Made by a program: the position numbers and the translations under genes. From Morinoia aosen (Eukaryota; Arthropoda; Malacostraca; Amphipoda; Talitridae): a stretch of 64,000 bases of DNA. Numbering within the stretch: position 1 is the stretch's first letter; the number at the start of each line of letters is the position of its first letter. The notes beneath the pieces are model-generated. The model made no database searches, was not told the origin of the DNA, and saw nothing but the letters and a program-made list of their open reading frames with translations. Shown here in pieces: positions 33,247 to 45,564 of the stretch. The DNA is taken from assembly GCA_030386875.1 (NCBI GenBank), contig CM059567.1, forward strand, positions 56,528,020 through 56,592,019. The letters run 5' to 3'.

Positions 33247-36200
33247 TGATGCAACAACTAAACATGTCATCACAGCAGATCATGGGTGACTAGACTAGGG
33301 ATCCCCTAAATTAGTCAATTTCATTTTCATCCCCTAAATATGTCAGTTTCGTATTAATTTAACCTCAATTAGGTATCATGTCAGTAAACCTCAACTTGAT
33401 GCTAGTTCAACCTGAATCTATACAAATGTATAACAGATGTGCTTGTAAACATTTATGACAGCTGTGTGTGAACTTTTGAAACAACGCAATCAGCAATTTT
33501 TTACCTCCCAATGTTACTGTGAATTTTTTCTCTTCTTAACCACTTAAGTATTATTACGCGTAAACCATATTAGCTGATTATATCATTGTCGTTGTAATCT
33601 TCTTATAATCTGATAATCGCTTCTGCCCTCCACTGCCATCGTACAACCATATTAGCTGATTATATCATTATCGTTGTAATCTTCTTATAATCTGATTATA
33701 TCATTGTCGTTGTAATCTTCTTATAATCTGATTATATCATTGTCATTATAATCTATCAGCAATTTTTCACTTACCAATATTACTGTGAATTCTTCTTTAT
33801 TTACCACTACAGTTATTATTACGCGTAAACCATATTAGCTGATTGTATCATTGTCATCATAATCTTTAAAACTTATTCCCTCTTGTATGTGAACTTATGA
33901 AAACGCCCTCAGCAATCTGTTTGCACCAATGTAGTGATATCGAACTCCAATATTATAACAAATAAATAATAGATGTGTGTGTAAACATCTATGACATCTG
34001 TGTGTCACATTTTGTAACATCGCAATTAGTAATTTTTCACCAACCAATGTTACTGTGAATTCTTCTTTATTTACCACTACAGTTATTATTACGCGTAAAC
34101 CATATTAGCTGATTGTATCATTGTCGTCATAATCTTTAGAAACTTATTACCTGTTGTATGTGAACTTGCGAAAACGCCCTTAGCAATCTGTTTGCACCAA
34201 TGTTGTGATATTGAACTCCATTATCACTCGCTCATGGACTGAGTTTGTGTGTACTCACGAAATCGCGCTAGATTTTTCTTTTTTACTCTATTCTCTCTTA
34301 CTTAATAAGCTACTTTTTAGACTGGAATATCCCTTTAAGCTTGACTCTGTATTTCGTTTTAAGCTCTATAGTACCTAATTCTTACTTTTACTTATTTTAA
34401 ATGACTGATCACCCTGTAATATTTGAGGAAATCGATCCAGATTTCAATCATTTGAACAGAATATATCCAAACCTAAACGACTCTCAAGAGTGTAGGTATA
34501 CTAATATATCAGAATTCAACGAAACTATACGAATAACTGACCGAGATTTCTCACTCCTGTGTTGGAACTGTAGGTCACTCTATCCAAAATTGGAAGAGAT
34601 ACAATGTACTATTACTGAACTTAAATATAACCTAGACGTGATTAGCTTCACCGAAAGCTGGCTAGATGACTCGACTAAAGACATGATTCGATTTGAAAAT
34701 TATCATAGTTACCATTCGCTAAGAAAAAACCAGCGGGGCGGAGGCATCAGCACATATATATCTAACCACATAGACTCGAGAACCATAGCAAGTGCAACCA
34801 TGAATCAGGATCATATAGAATCACTCTTCGTAGAACTTTTTAGAGATGGTAAACGCATTGTGCTTGGAACGGTGTATAGGCCTCCTACAGCCTGTCCTAT
34901 ATCCTTCCTGAATGAATTGAATCGTATTATTTCTCAGTTCAACAGGCCCTTATACAATGACATAATAATATGCGGTGACTTCAATTATGATCTACTGAAA
35001 CATGAAAGCCATGAACCAATCTCTAATTTCCTAACTACCTTTCAGTCTCAATCCTTCCTTCCGATCATTACAAAGCCTACACGAATAACCTCAGAGTGTG
35101 CTACGCTGCTTGACAATATCTTTATGACAGACCCTAGTGATTTTCTTGCTGGAATAATTACTTCTGACTTATCAGATCACTTCCCAGTTTTTCTTATTAA
35201 GAAAAATGTCTATATTGCTAGCACCAAGGCACGGGCTGAAACTTACTCATATCGTAAAATAAACGAATCAAATCTTGAAGAAATGCGCACCGTTCTAGAA
35301 GAATCAATGCCTACATTGCACATCTCTCAACAAAACAATAATACTACGAGCATTGATGAAGCAGTAGTAAAGTTGACTGAAACTATAATGACCGCATACA
35401 ATCAGTGTTGCCCAATTGTAACTCGTACAGTTACCCCGAAAAATAAACATAAGCCCTGGATTACTAGAGACATCGTGATAAATATAAAGAAACGTCAAGC
35501 GTACCTAGCCCTTCTTTGCGAAGGACGAATATCTAGAGAAACATATAACCGATTTAGAAACTATGTAACAAACCAGATAAGAACATCAAAAAAGAACTAC
35601 TTTACGCTCAAGTTTACTCAATTCAAAACTGACGTTAAAAAGACTTGGCATCTCCTTAACTCCTGCTGTAAACCGAATAATGCCGATAAAAAGAAAATTG
35701 AATATGTTGTTCAAGATAATGTAAAATATCATGAGAAGATAGAAATTGCTAATCTCTTTAACAACTTCTTCGTAAACGTAGGAAAAACAATAGCTGATGG
35801 TATTCCAAGTGAACCTACTGATCACCTGGAATTTATGGATCATATTCGAGAACCCAACTCCTTTTTCTTTACGCCTACAAACTCCTCCGATGTAATTACG
35901 TGCATAAACAACATGAAAAATAAATCGAGTGGGTTACAAACGTTTCCGACTAAAGTACTTAAAGTTATTGCTGACATTGTAGCCCCACTGATATCAAATA
36001 TTATTAACCAGTCTCTCTTACTAGGCACTTTCCCGAACTCCCTCAAAGTTGCTAGAGTAACCCCTATCTTTAAAAGTGGTGAAAAAACCTGTGTAAACAA
36101 TTATCGACCTATCTCCATTCTACCAATTATTAGCAAAGTATTCGAAAAGATTGTGTATAAAAAAGTGTACTCTTATTTTGAACAAAAATCATTTCTTTAC

Positions 36201-37815
36201 GATAAACAATACGGTTTTCGCTCTAAAAAATCAACAACACAGGCTATATTAAATCATTTATAATTCCTCTATTCTAATATAGATGAAGGAAAGCCTGTCT
36301 TCTCTGTATTTCTTGACTTCCGAAAAGCATTTGATTGTGTGGACCATAAAATACTATTATCGAAACTACACTGTTATGGCATTCGAGGGATTGCCCATGA
36401 TTGGTTCAGATCATACCTAACAAATCGGAAGCAATACGTTGTCATTGACGACGCAAAATCAGACCCACAGACAATTAGCCATGGAGTTCCACAAGGATCT
36501 GTTCTCGGGCCTCTCTTGTTTCTGATTTTTATCAATGATATTGTAAAATCTACATCATTCTTCAAATTCATACTTTTTGCCGATGACAGTACGCTTTCTG
36601 CGGTCCTTCCGAACCAAAATCCTGCTATGATTGTGGAGAGTATAAATACTGAACTTCACAAGGTTTCATCGTGGCTCCAAGCTAATAAAATAAGCCTAAA
36701 TATCGATAAAACAAATTATATTACTTTCTCATACAAGAAAGATGTATCTCTCCCATGCATTAAAATTGGCGAAGGTGAAATCGAAGAAACCAACTCATGT
36801 AAGTTTCTGGGCATCATAATAGATAAACATCTGACCTTCAAAGAGCACATCACTTATATTAGTTCTAAATTATCAAAATCCATCGGAATCCTAAATAAAG
36901 TTAAAAATTTTCTGCCTGAAACAGCTTTACAAGTGCTCTACCGAACGCTCATTTCTCCATACTCGCAATACGGAATAGAAGCATGGCACGGAACTGATAA
37001 AAATAAAACCAACAAAATTTTTACTCTGCAGAAAAGGGCTGTCAGAGCGGTAAAGAACCTAGAATATAATGCTCACACAAATGATTCTTTCAAAAATTTA
37101 CAAATACTTAAACTTTCGGATCTCTACAAAATCTCCATCTGTAATTTCATTTACAAAACATTAAGAAATGATGGCGACAATAGCCTAAGACAATTATTGA
37201 CTGCGCAAACTGGTCATCACGACCATTTAACCCGAAATAGAAGTAAATTCATGCTTCCTTATTATTCAAAGGCCAGGTCGCAACACAGTATTCTCTTCGT
37301 TGGAACCAAAACTTGGAACTCTATACCTGCAGAGATCCGTGAATGTAATTCGTACAAAGTATTCAAAAGACATCTTGAGTCTCACTTCCTATCAGAATAC
37401 TAGTCGTGTAAGATCACCGTGTCGAAATCTTGCCTCCTACATGTAACTAATGATAATGTCATAATGTAACTTGCCTTGTGTACCATAACCAATCTTCTCT
37501 CTGCTCTTGAATCGTTTTATCGAACATACTGTTAAATATAGCCGACTTGACCTATATTGTAAAATACAGCATAAAATATCGAGTTAATTATCTCAATGAT
37601 CAGTCTAATGCGAAACTAGGTTAAGTGAACTAGGTTAAACTTTTGTACACCCTAGAATAACGTGATGGTAGGATGCCCTAGAAGTCGCTGAACTTATTCG
37701 GGCCCACAGGTAGCTATACTCAAATTTGACCATTGTACTAGACTTAAGTAAAATTCTACCTCTGTATCACTTGTGGTAAATAAATTGTTTAAATTGTTTA
37801 AATTGTTTAAATCAC
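33247..37815 (+). mobile_element. CR1/Jockey-group LINE, copy 2, 5' truncated, one stop in ORF2
   Basis: It starts inside the last codons of ORF1 (ATGCAACAACTAAACATG) and ends in GTTTAAATT repeats. The inverted arm near 45568 keeps the empty site (GCGTTCAATCACA), fixing both borders. No clear target-site duplication is visible. The 3' end lies about 65 bp before the gene 2 start codon, same strand. Confidence 0.92.
34401..37403 (+). pseudogene. LINE copy 2 ORF2 with a premature stop
   Basis: Colinear with copy 1 ORF2, with about 15 amino-acid differences by eye. A CAA glutamine codon became TAA at 36261-36263, just before the FLDFRKAFD motif, so reverse transcriptase is cut in its middle. 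The frame is otherwise open to 37403. Endonuclease motifs and FADD are intact. Confidence 0.92.
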
Positions 37816-37880
37816 AAAGGCTACGACTTATCCCAGCTTGCGTTCGAAGTTCGCCCCTTCGGTGAGACGGCGGCACGGAG

Positions 37881-37959
37881 ATGCGCTGTAAAGAGCCCGT
37901 CCGCTACTGGCTGCCTGTGGCGGTGGTGGCATGTCTCATCAGGCTCACGCTGCAACAGG
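37881..37959 (+). CDS. Gene 2 exon 1: signal peptide
   Basis: ATG in GGAGATG, then MRCKEPVRYWLPVAVVACLI: a short charged start and a hydrophobic core, a good secretory signal for a channel ectodomain. Donor G|GTGAGC, 79 nt, phase 1. A LINE ends about 65 bp upstream. Inverted copy at 45418-45496. Confidence 0.75.
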
Positions 37960-38348
37960 GTGAGCTGGAATACTAATTTTCAATTTAAACTCTCAACGAC
38001 AGATTTGCCCTAGAATTTTTCAACGTCAATTGGTGTCGAAATATTCAAGAAAAAGTTTAGTGCGTGTTATTTTGCACAGAAGCCAGTAGAGAAATTATTG
38101 AACCGCGGCTCGTCAAAATCGTTTGTTGCTATCCGTTATGTGCAAAGCATTAGATTTTAGTTAATGATATTACTCAAATTACATCAAACACGTATCGAAA
38201 TATCAGTTGTCAACATCTTTCAAATATATCATAATAATTATTCAGAATAATCGTCGCAGAATCCTATCGAGTGCCAGAATATCCTAGCTAAAGCACAGAG
38301 ATCAGTTGAAAAAAGACTAACTCGAATATTTTTTCGTTTGTGAGACAG

Positions 38349-38537
38349 GTCTAGTCGGCTTCTCTCTCGGAGAGGAGAGGCCCATGAAGCTCCGCCAAAA
38401 CGCTCCCCACTTGTCAACCTTAATCAGCCTGCCGCAAAACACCTCCAGCTTCTCCTTTTGTTTCCACCTCAAATTGATCTTCTGTAATGAAGACCCAGCC
38501 AACATCTTGAGTTTGGATCCAACAGGGTCTCTTGCAT
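38349..38537 (+). CDS. Gene 2 exon 2: start of pentraxin/LamG-like domain
   Basis: Acceptor GTGAGACAG, donor GCAT|GTGAGT, 189 nt, phase 1 in and out, so it joins both neighbours. It encodes SFSFCFHLKLIFCNEDPANI then LSLDPTGSLA, the beta-strand pattern with an F-x-x-C-F-x-x-K core seen at the start of pentraxin-type lectin folds. Length and phase are unchanged in the inverted copy 44840-45028. Confidence 0.72.
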
Positions 38538-39362
38538 GTGAGTTTCAATCCTGCCGTTCCAGATGGAATGTTTTCACGAGAAGCATTTGTCATTATCGAT
38601 ATGCTTGTCTAAGAAACATAGCGCAATATCAACAGGAACTGCAAGTAACTCTCGTGCTAAGTCACAAAGATAAAAAATTGAGGTCATAATTATTAAAATG
38701 TTACAGCAGGAAACAATTCCTTCAGCTTGCCGTATTGTTTAATGATACTAACAAGACCAGGGGATGAGTTGAGAAATTAGTCAATTATGGTTGCCTCATA
38801 CTAGTATGAAGGATCGTTTGTTCAAAATTATCAGACTCCACGCATTAAGCAAAGCAAACGAACATGTGGATCGGTTCATGATGAATTGAACACACTGACT
38901 TGCATTTACGTACTCACTCGCACGCTCCTAACAATCGGGAAAATTTCCGCAGTAGTTTCTGGAATGAGTTATTGCAAATAATATCTTTAATATGCAATAC
39001 GAGTGCAGGTTAACCTTTTGAGTTTTGAAACATTATACATGCACAGAAACTTATCTTGCGAGAAGTACTCTTGAGTGAAGACATTATTCTTGTTTAATTC
39101 CCTCCCATAGGAAAAGCGTTAACGAATTTGATATATTGTAACAATTTGGAAGATGCTGGATTAGGTAACAGGTTACTGGTGCAAAGCAAATAGTGTTAAC
39201 ACTTCACATTTGACAACTACACATTTTGAACTTCCATCAAAAGTTTTTTTCATGCATTTCATTTGGGCTAAGAAGCGAAAAAATATTTTTTAAATTTTCA
39301 AATTTTCCCATCTGCGTTGCCATTCACTGCTGCCTCAGCTTACTGTGATGTTTACTGAACAG

Positions 39363-39547
39363 TGACCAAAAACGAAGTATACGTCTCGGAGAATTTCATC
39401 AAAAATTACGCTGTGCGCGACTTCAAGATGCCAATGCGTCAATGGGTGCATTTCTGCGTATCATTCTATGCTGGAACTCGGATTTTCATAAATGGAGAGG
39501 AAAGAAAACTCATCATGCAAACAGATGGGTCTTCTGATCCACTGGAT
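39363..39547 (+). CDS. Gene 2 exon 3: pentraxin/LamG-like domain, middle
   Basis: Acceptor CTGAACAG, donor GAT|GTAAGT, 185 nt. MRQWVHFCVSFYAGTRIFIN matches the W-x-H-x-C ... G-x-x-x-x-x-x-N-G core of pentraxin folds. Inverted copy at 43835-44019 with three substitutions. Confidence 0.8.
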
Positions 39548-39751
39548 GTAAGTACAAGTACAATAGGGATTATCGAAGGCTTTGCTATGTGGGTCCCAAT
39601 CTTGCCATTATAACGAGCTCTTTAAAACGCTTTCTAGTACGAGGACTTTCATTTATAACATGTGAAACAAGCCTAGTAGAGTGGTATTCGTGTGATGCAG
39701 CTGATGAGCAGTCGAAATAATCACAATGGTGTTCAACTCTCTCATATGCAG

Positions 39752-39871
39752 ACGAGAGAAAAACAGTTGGTGGTGGGTCCACTATTCGACTATAGTCCAA
39801 ATATGGACTTAGACATCGGCCTACGGGTCTCTCGCCCAGTTTTCATAGCACGGAAAATTACCGAGGAAGAG
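39752..39871 (+). CDS. Gene 2 exon 4: end of pentraxin/LamG-like domain
   Basis: Acceptor CATATGCAG, donor GAG|GTGAGT, 120 nt, phase 0. TREKQLVVGPLFDYSPNMDL resembles the L-V-x-G strand late in the pentraxin fold. It lies just inside the spacer and has no inverted copy. Confidence 0.65.
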
Positions 39872-40049
39872 GTGAGTTTTGACTGAATATAACTCATATG
39901 ACAATCAAAAAACGAAGCAAAAAAAGGAACTCTCACAAACATGAGAAACGTCCGAGTAAGAGATGAGTTATCTATGGCGTACAAAAGGTCCGTTACATTA
40001 GATTTTACGGCAAGGAAAATAATATTTTTTTGCGATTCTCTTTCCTCAG

Positions 40050-40255
40050 GTTAGACACCAGCTAGAATGCAACCCAACTCTAGAGGGAAATCTTGCCGCT
40101 GAGACTTGGCAAGAAATATTCTTCGTGCGCAAACAAAACTTTATCCTATACAGAGATTTGCCTTTGACTGGAGCGAAAGATGATTCTCCACAGGATTGGA
40201 AGCCATACAACTCCTCGTACAAGTTACCTGAAGCTGGCATGCCGCCTCAACCTAC
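40050..40255 (+). CDS. Gene 2 exon 5: linker between lectin domains
   Basis: Acceptor TTTCCTCAG, donor AC|GTGAGT, 206 nt, phase 0 in and 2 out. It encodes VRHQLECNPTLEGN, ETWQEIFFVRKQNFILYRDL and a proline-rich end. N-S-S is a possible glycosylation site. No domain recognised. Confidence 0.68.
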
Positions 40256-40344
40256 GTGAGTAGTGTTTTAGACGTTCAAGCTGTGACAGAACTTTACATT
40301 TTCGTATTGTGACCTAACGTTATCACTTAACCGGTTCATGACTC

Positions 40345-40980
40345 TTGTATTGTGTTAGTAATTCTAACAAGAAGAGATAGGATCAGGAATGAATTGGTTA
40401 GGGGGCAGACTGGTGTTGTCAAAAAGATGAGCAGGCGGGTGTGTGAAAGAGTGCTAGGATGGTTTGGGCATGTTGAAGGAATGAATGTTGAGCGGCTGGT
40501 AAAAAAGATTTATGTGTCGAAAGTGAGTGATATTAGAGTACGAGGTAGGTCACGGATGAGTTCGATGGATGGGGGTGAAACGTGTTTTGTATGAGAGGGG
40601 TCTGACTGTGGACGTGGCGAGAGGGATGACTGCGAACAGAAGTGATTGGAAGCAGTGCATACGGAGGTAATTTCATTTTTTGACGCTGTCACTGAACGCC
40701 TGCCAGCGTGTGATGGGGTTGACCTGTCTGGTGCGGGGGGAGGGGCTGCACTTAATGAAGAGGTCGGGGTAAACCAGCTATGGCTGTCGGGCCTGACTGT
40801 GGAAGATGGTTGTATTGGGCTGCTACTGATCCGGGCAGTTCCGGTGCTGCCAGTGCTGCCTCTCTCGCCTCCCAGTGACTAAGAGTGATGATTGTGGCCT
40901 GCTGTCGGTTAGCCACCCATAGGGAGGAGAAATTTGTTTATCGAATGTTTCTCGATGTATGTCGTTGCCTGGTGTATGTA
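40345..40980 (+). mobile_element. Degraded LINE 3' fragment in gene 2 intron
   Basis: The + strand reads RRDRIRNELVRGQTG, VLGWFGHVEGMNVERLVKK, RVRGRSRM, then in another frame MDGVKRVLYERGLTVDVARG and SDWKQCI. This W-x-G-H-V...R-G-R...W-x-D-G-V-K series is the C-terminal end of RTE/L1-like reverse transcriptase proteins. It belongs to a family different from the two complete LINEs. Confidence 0.7.
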
Positions 40981-40999
40981 TATGAGTATGTAGTTAATA

Positions 41000-42200
41000 T
41001 TTAGACACCATTGAACACACCACATAAACTATGCCTCTTATATCTCCAGGTTTGTACGAAGACGAGGAATATAGCAATGACGATACTCTAGAAATCAAAA
41101 TATGGAGGTTGTGTTAAATAGTACCCTACGGTGGTAAATACATTGCTCCATATATGGTAACTTCCATCAGTACTTCAGTAATATTGTCTATGAGTGAGGA
41201 GGAAATATTTATATGGTGTGTAATGATGCGTAAATTCTCAATATTTACTTATTAGACTAATAAGTTGTAAGTTCTGATTTCATGAACAAGGAAATCGTAG
41301 TCGTGATGCGGAAGTAGGCAACGTTTGAAAGAACGGAACTGTACGTAAAGTCGACTTCAAAGTCACTAAGTCAAATTTGCAGAATTTTTCCTTTTATTTG
41401 TTGAATGTGTCACTTTCTTTTAATTGAAGGTTGATTCGCGATGTTATTGTTTTATTTGAAACCAATAGGATAAGGAAAATTGTCAAAAATGGCATTACAT
41501 TACGTAACTCTAAAATGTCCTGGGATACAATAAAGACTGTAACGCTTCGAATAATGCTATAAAATACTTTAGCACAATATTTCCTTTGCTCAAACTGCTC
41601 AATGTGATGACCGGTAATCTCAGGCACAAATGAGCTTGGCTCCCTTCCTATTTTTTTGTCGTATCATGAAAAAACATACGAAACTAAATTTAAGTACTGC
41701 AGTCGTTTTGCAGAAAAAGTATCCCTTCATATCTCTCAATATTTACGAAGGCTTGGTCAACTCTGCTTCATGTGAATCAACGATATTTTAGGGCTAACAT
41801 AATTTCACCCTTTAGATTCATCACTAATGGTGCGAAATCTTTGACTATTCTTGTGATGCCACAATTTTTATGAACTTGCTTGGAAATACAAAAGGCATCT
41901 CTTACACAACCAGCCGCGATGACACGTAAATGTAAGTTTGCAAAATAAAACGAAAAGTGTAACCTTTCGATGCTCGAATAAAATAGCCGTGTCAGTTACT
42001 TGAATGTGATAATATGTACTTTACAAAACATCGCATCGCACAGATATTTCTCACAAACTAATTAGAGCGTCAGGTTTTAATATGAAATAGGTCTCATTTA
42101 CGACACTTCTAAAAACGAATCTCGAACCTAAAGTAATTCAATTCACTCTTCATGCTAAAATTTTAAAAATAAAAACCTGATAAAGTCTGCCCCATTCCAC
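41000..42200. other. Gene 2 intron, nothing recognised
   Basis: AT-rich intronic sequence without splice-bounded exons or clear repeats. Confidence 0.5.
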
Positions 42201-42222
42201 TGCCGCTACCCTCACCCCACAG

Positions 42223-42385
42223 AGGTCACGTGATCACCGTCACGCCGTGCAGTGACCTAGAGTCCGACCTGATCCTGGTGGGCAGAAATGCCTTCAACTT
42301 CGACGACGCGGAGGCTACGTGTCGCAAGCTGAACGGCAGCTTGCCCTCCCCGGACCACCCTTCCTATTCCCTCATGAAAGACGAG
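42223..42385 (+). CDS. Gene 2 exon 6: N-terminal half of a C-type lectin domain
   Basis: Acceptor CACCCCACAG, donor GAG|GTGCGA, 163 nt, phase 2 in and 0 out. VTPCSDLESDLILVGRNAFN and ATCRKLNGSLPSPDH match the first helix and Cys of C-type lectin-like domains (A-x-x-x-C-x-x-L-x-G-x-L). The second half should follow, and the matching segment in gene 1 is probably 186-458, but it is missing here. Confidence 0.8.
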
Positions 42386-42590
42386 GTGCGAGGGTTCCGT
42401 CAATACAATAAGTCAGCAGGCGTATGCGTCTCTTCTACTGTGGATTATTTTGTATTTTTATTTAGGAGGTGCGAGGGTGACGTCAATACAATTAGTCAGC
42501 AGGCGTATGCGTCTCATCTACTGTGGATTATTATGTATTTTCATTTGCAAGGTACGAGGGTAAAAATGCTTTTCGCATGCGTCTCTTCAT
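42383..42590. repeat. 83-bp tandem repeat containing the exon 6 donor
   Basis: GAGGTGCGAGGGT...CAATACAAT...GTCAGCAGGCGTATGCGTCTC is repeated 83 bp later with a partial third unit. The splice donor GAG|GTGCGAG is thereby duplicated at 42469. Confidence 0.8.
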
Positions 42591-42597
42591 GAAGTCA

Positions 42598-42718
42598 TCC
42601 TAATCTAATTTTTTCGCCGCCTGCATGCATGTTTTTTCGCAACCTAAGCGATTTAAGCGGTTAAGTCGCGTAGGCGGCGAAAAACATGCATGTAGGCGGC
42701 GAAAAAGTTCGACTGGCA
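42598..42718. mobile_element. Palindromic MITE-like element, copy 2
   Basis: Shares CTAATTTTTTCG, the CCGCCTGCATGCATGTTTTT stem and AAGCGATTTAAGCG with 11226-11343. Near-perfect hairpin of about 120 bp. Confidence 0.75.
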
Positions 42719-42719
42719 T

Positions 42720-43697
42720 TTTATGCAGGTGTGTTTGACCGTCCAAAAACTATTGTTGACGGTCTCTGCCTATTCTTGCTTTTCCAGTTGATTTAGAATT
42801 CATTGTTTTTCGCATTCGATTAATCGTAAACACCGAGGTGCATCGGTCGATGTATGTCGTTGTAATTTGTTTTAATCATTTAATGTTTCGTTCTATTCAT
42901 GAACTGGAGTTCTCAATACCGAGGTGATGTCATCAAAATATTTGCATAGAAAAATTTAACCTGAATACAGAACAAGTTTATCCATGATACCACGCACCTC
43001 TTTACAGTCTGAATTTTTCTCTGTACCGTTATTACAACCTTCGTTGATGGACTGATGCTGGCAAAAAGTTGGCACCAACGGAAAAATGAGGAGAGCATTG
43101 CCTGTCGGCAGCGAACTTGGAAGAACACAAAAAGGTACAAATTTGATAAAAAGTAAAGCATAATAGAGTCAATTAAGAACAATCAAAATCCACGTGGAGC
43201 TTAATGGATTTAGAAACTGCTCCTTTCCGAACAATATACGGTATATTCCTATTGAAAATGTTACAACTGTTAGGGCTATTAAGCAATTTTGTCTTCTTGA
43301 ACTCAGATCACTTGGATGAGAATCACGAGAGTACAAACGTGTTAAAAGAGAAGCAGTGATGGTGCCCATAATCTTGGCGTTGAGTGAGTGTTGTACAGCA
43401 GTTATTGAAAAGCTAGAAAATTTGTTACTGATCTACATCCCATTTAAAATCCTACACTTCTTTGTGATGGTACAGTTCTCAGAGACTATTTACTATATAA
43501 ATCTTGCTTTTCAGTTTTCGGTGTTGTCGATTATGACAGGATTATGTAATTAACTATGTTTTTGTGTGCAGTTTGTGTTTTCAATCTTTCGTTATCATAA
43601 ACCTTGACAGGATTATGTACTATAAGAAGTTTTGGCGTGCAGCTGTACAGCCAAAATTCACAAGTTATGTTTTGGATAAACGAGCGCTTCGAGAACA
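42720..43697. other. Spacer of the inverted repeat, no gene recognised
   Basis: AT-rich. The missing C-type-lectin/LDLa exons were looked for here and not found. Confidence 0.5.
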
Positions 43698-43834
43698 ACA
43701 CTCTACTAGGCTTGTTTCATATGTTATAAATGAAAGTCCTCGTACTAGAAAGCGTTTTAAAGAGCACGTTATAATGGCAAGATTGGGACCCACATAGCAA
43801 AGCTTTAGATAATTCCTATTGTACTTATACTTAC

Positions 43835-44019
43835 ATCCAGTGGATCAGAAGGCCCATATGTTTGCATGATGAGTTTTCTTTGCTCTCCATTTATGAAAAT
43901 CCGAGTTCCAGCATAGAATGATACGCAGAAATGCACCCATTGACGCATTGGCATCTTGAAGTCGCGCACGGCGTAATTTTTGATGAAATTCTCCGAGACG
44001 TATACTTCGTTTTTGGTCA
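43835..44019 (-). pseudogene. Inverted copy of gene 2 exon 3
   Basis: 185 nt with both splice sites kept; open and phase-compatible with 44840-45028. Changes are E to Q (NGEQRK) and DGS to YGP. Confidence 0.82.
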
Positions 44020-44839
44020 CTGTTCAATAAACATCACAGTAAGCTTAGGCATCAGTGAATGGCAACGCAGATGAGAAAATTTGAAAATTAAAAAAATATT
44101 ATTTCGCTTCTTAGCCCAAATAAAATGCATGAAAATAACTTTTGATGGAAGTTCAAAATACGTAGTTGTCAAATGTGAAGTGTTAACACCATTTGCTTTG
44201 CACCAGTAACCTGTTACCTAATGCAGCATTTTTCAAATTGTTACAATATATCAAATACGTTAACGCTTTTCCAATGGGAGGGATTTAAACAAGAATAATG
44301 TCTTCACTCAAGAGTGCTTCTCGCAAGATAAGTTTCATATAATGTTTCAAAACTCAAATGGTTAACCTGCACTCGTATTGCATATTAGAGAAATTATTTG
44401 CAATAACTCATTTTAGAAACTACTGCGGAAATTTTTCCGATTGTTAAGAGCGTGCGAGTGAGCACGTAAATGTAAGTCAGTGTGTTCAATTCATCATATG
44501 AATCGATCCACATGTTCGTTTGCTTTATTTCATGCGTGGAGTCTGATAATTTTGAACAAACGATCCTTAATAATCGCATGAGACAATTATATTCGACTAA
44601 TTTCTCAACTCATGCCCTGGTCTCGTTAGTATCCTTAAACAATACGGTAAGCTGAAGGAATTGTTTCCTGCTGTAACATTTTAATAATTCTGACGTCAAT
44701 ATCTTATCTTTGTGACTCAGCACGAGAGTTACTTTCAGTACCTGTTGATATTGCGCTATGTTTCTTAGACAAGCATATCGATAATAACAAATGCTTCTCG
44801 TGAATACATTCCATCTGGAACGGCAGGATTGAAACTCAC

Positions 44840-45028
44840 ATGCAAGAGACCCTGTTGGATCCAAACTCAAGATGTTGGCTGGGTCTTCATTACAGAAGAT
44901 CAATTTGAGGTGGAAACAAAAGGAGAAACTGGAGGTGTTTTGAGGCAGGCTGATTAAGGTTGACAAGTGGGGAGCGTTTTGGCGGAGCTTCATAGGCCTC
45001 TCCTCTCCGAGAGAGAAGCCGACTAGGC
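44840..45028 (-). pseudogene. Inverted copy of gene 2 exon 2
   Basis: 189 nt, acceptor GAGGCAG, donor GCAT|GTGAGT, still open. Preservation of length and frame in both arms supports this as a true exon. Confidence 0.75.
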
Positions 45029-45417
45029 CTGCCTCAGAGAGGACAAAATATTCGAATTAGTCTTTTTCTAACTGATCTTTGTGCTTTAGCTAGGATATTC
45101 TGGCCCTCGATAGGATTCTGCGACGATTATTCTGAATAATTATTATGATATATTTGAAAGATGCTGGCAACTGATATTTCAATACGTGCTTGATGTTATT
45201 TGAGTAATATCATTAACTAAAATCTAATGCTTTGCACATAACGGATAGGAACAAGCGATTTTGACGAGCCGCGGTTCAATAATTTCTCTACTGGCTTCTG
45301 TGCAAAATTACACGCACTAAACTTTTAATTGAATATTTCGACACCAATTGACGTTGAACAATTCTAGAGCAAAACTTAAGTTGAAAGTTTAACTTGAAAA
45401 ATAGTATTCCAGCTCAC

Positions 45418-45496
45418 CCCGTTGCAGTGTGAGCCTGATAAGACATGCCACCACCGCCGCAGGCAGCCAGTAGCGGACGGGCTCTTTCCAGCGCAT
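45418..45496 (-). pseudogene. Inverted copy of gene 2 exon 1 (signal peptide)
   Basis: 79 nt with donor G|GTGAGC; three substitutions (C3W, V13A, Q26R). Its upstream side has no LINE, so this copy keeps the ancestral 5' flank. Together with the two exons above it forms an open three-exon 5' fragment pointing away from the rest of the gene. Confidence 0.75.
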
Positions 45497-45564
45497 CTCC
45501 GCGCCACCGTCTCACCGAAGGGGCGAACTTCGGACGCAAGCTTGAATATGTCGTACCCTATGTG

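Larger units (their letters stand above)
22090..39686. repeat. Left arm of a giant inverted repeat
   Basis: This stretch matches the reverse complement of 43698-51684 throughout. Paired landmarks: the 18-bp minisatellite (22097-23680 with 51283-51684), the TPR-like exon (24144-24270 with 50626-50752), the 53-bp repeat (24322-24895 with 50378-50600), 29141-33246 with 45565-50150, gene 2 exons 1-3 (37881-39547 with 43835-45496), and the inner end at CTCTAC (39680 with 43700). It is longer than its partner because it contains a LINE (33247-37815), a 4-kb block (25110-29140) and a longer minisatellite. Divergence between the arms is easily visible, so it is not a recent or artefactual fold. Confidence 0.88.

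Noticed and set aside
38384..38689. Independent 101-codon gene starting at ATG 38384
   Set aside because: Splice phases on both sides fit exon 2 of gene 2 (38349-38537); the codons beyond 38537 are intronic read-through.
39585..39800. Minus frame matched by a + frame at 43564-43797 (HSTRLV, NESPRTRKRF)
   Set aside because: The similarity is explained by the inner end of the inverted repeat; no domain, and it crosses intron and border sequence.
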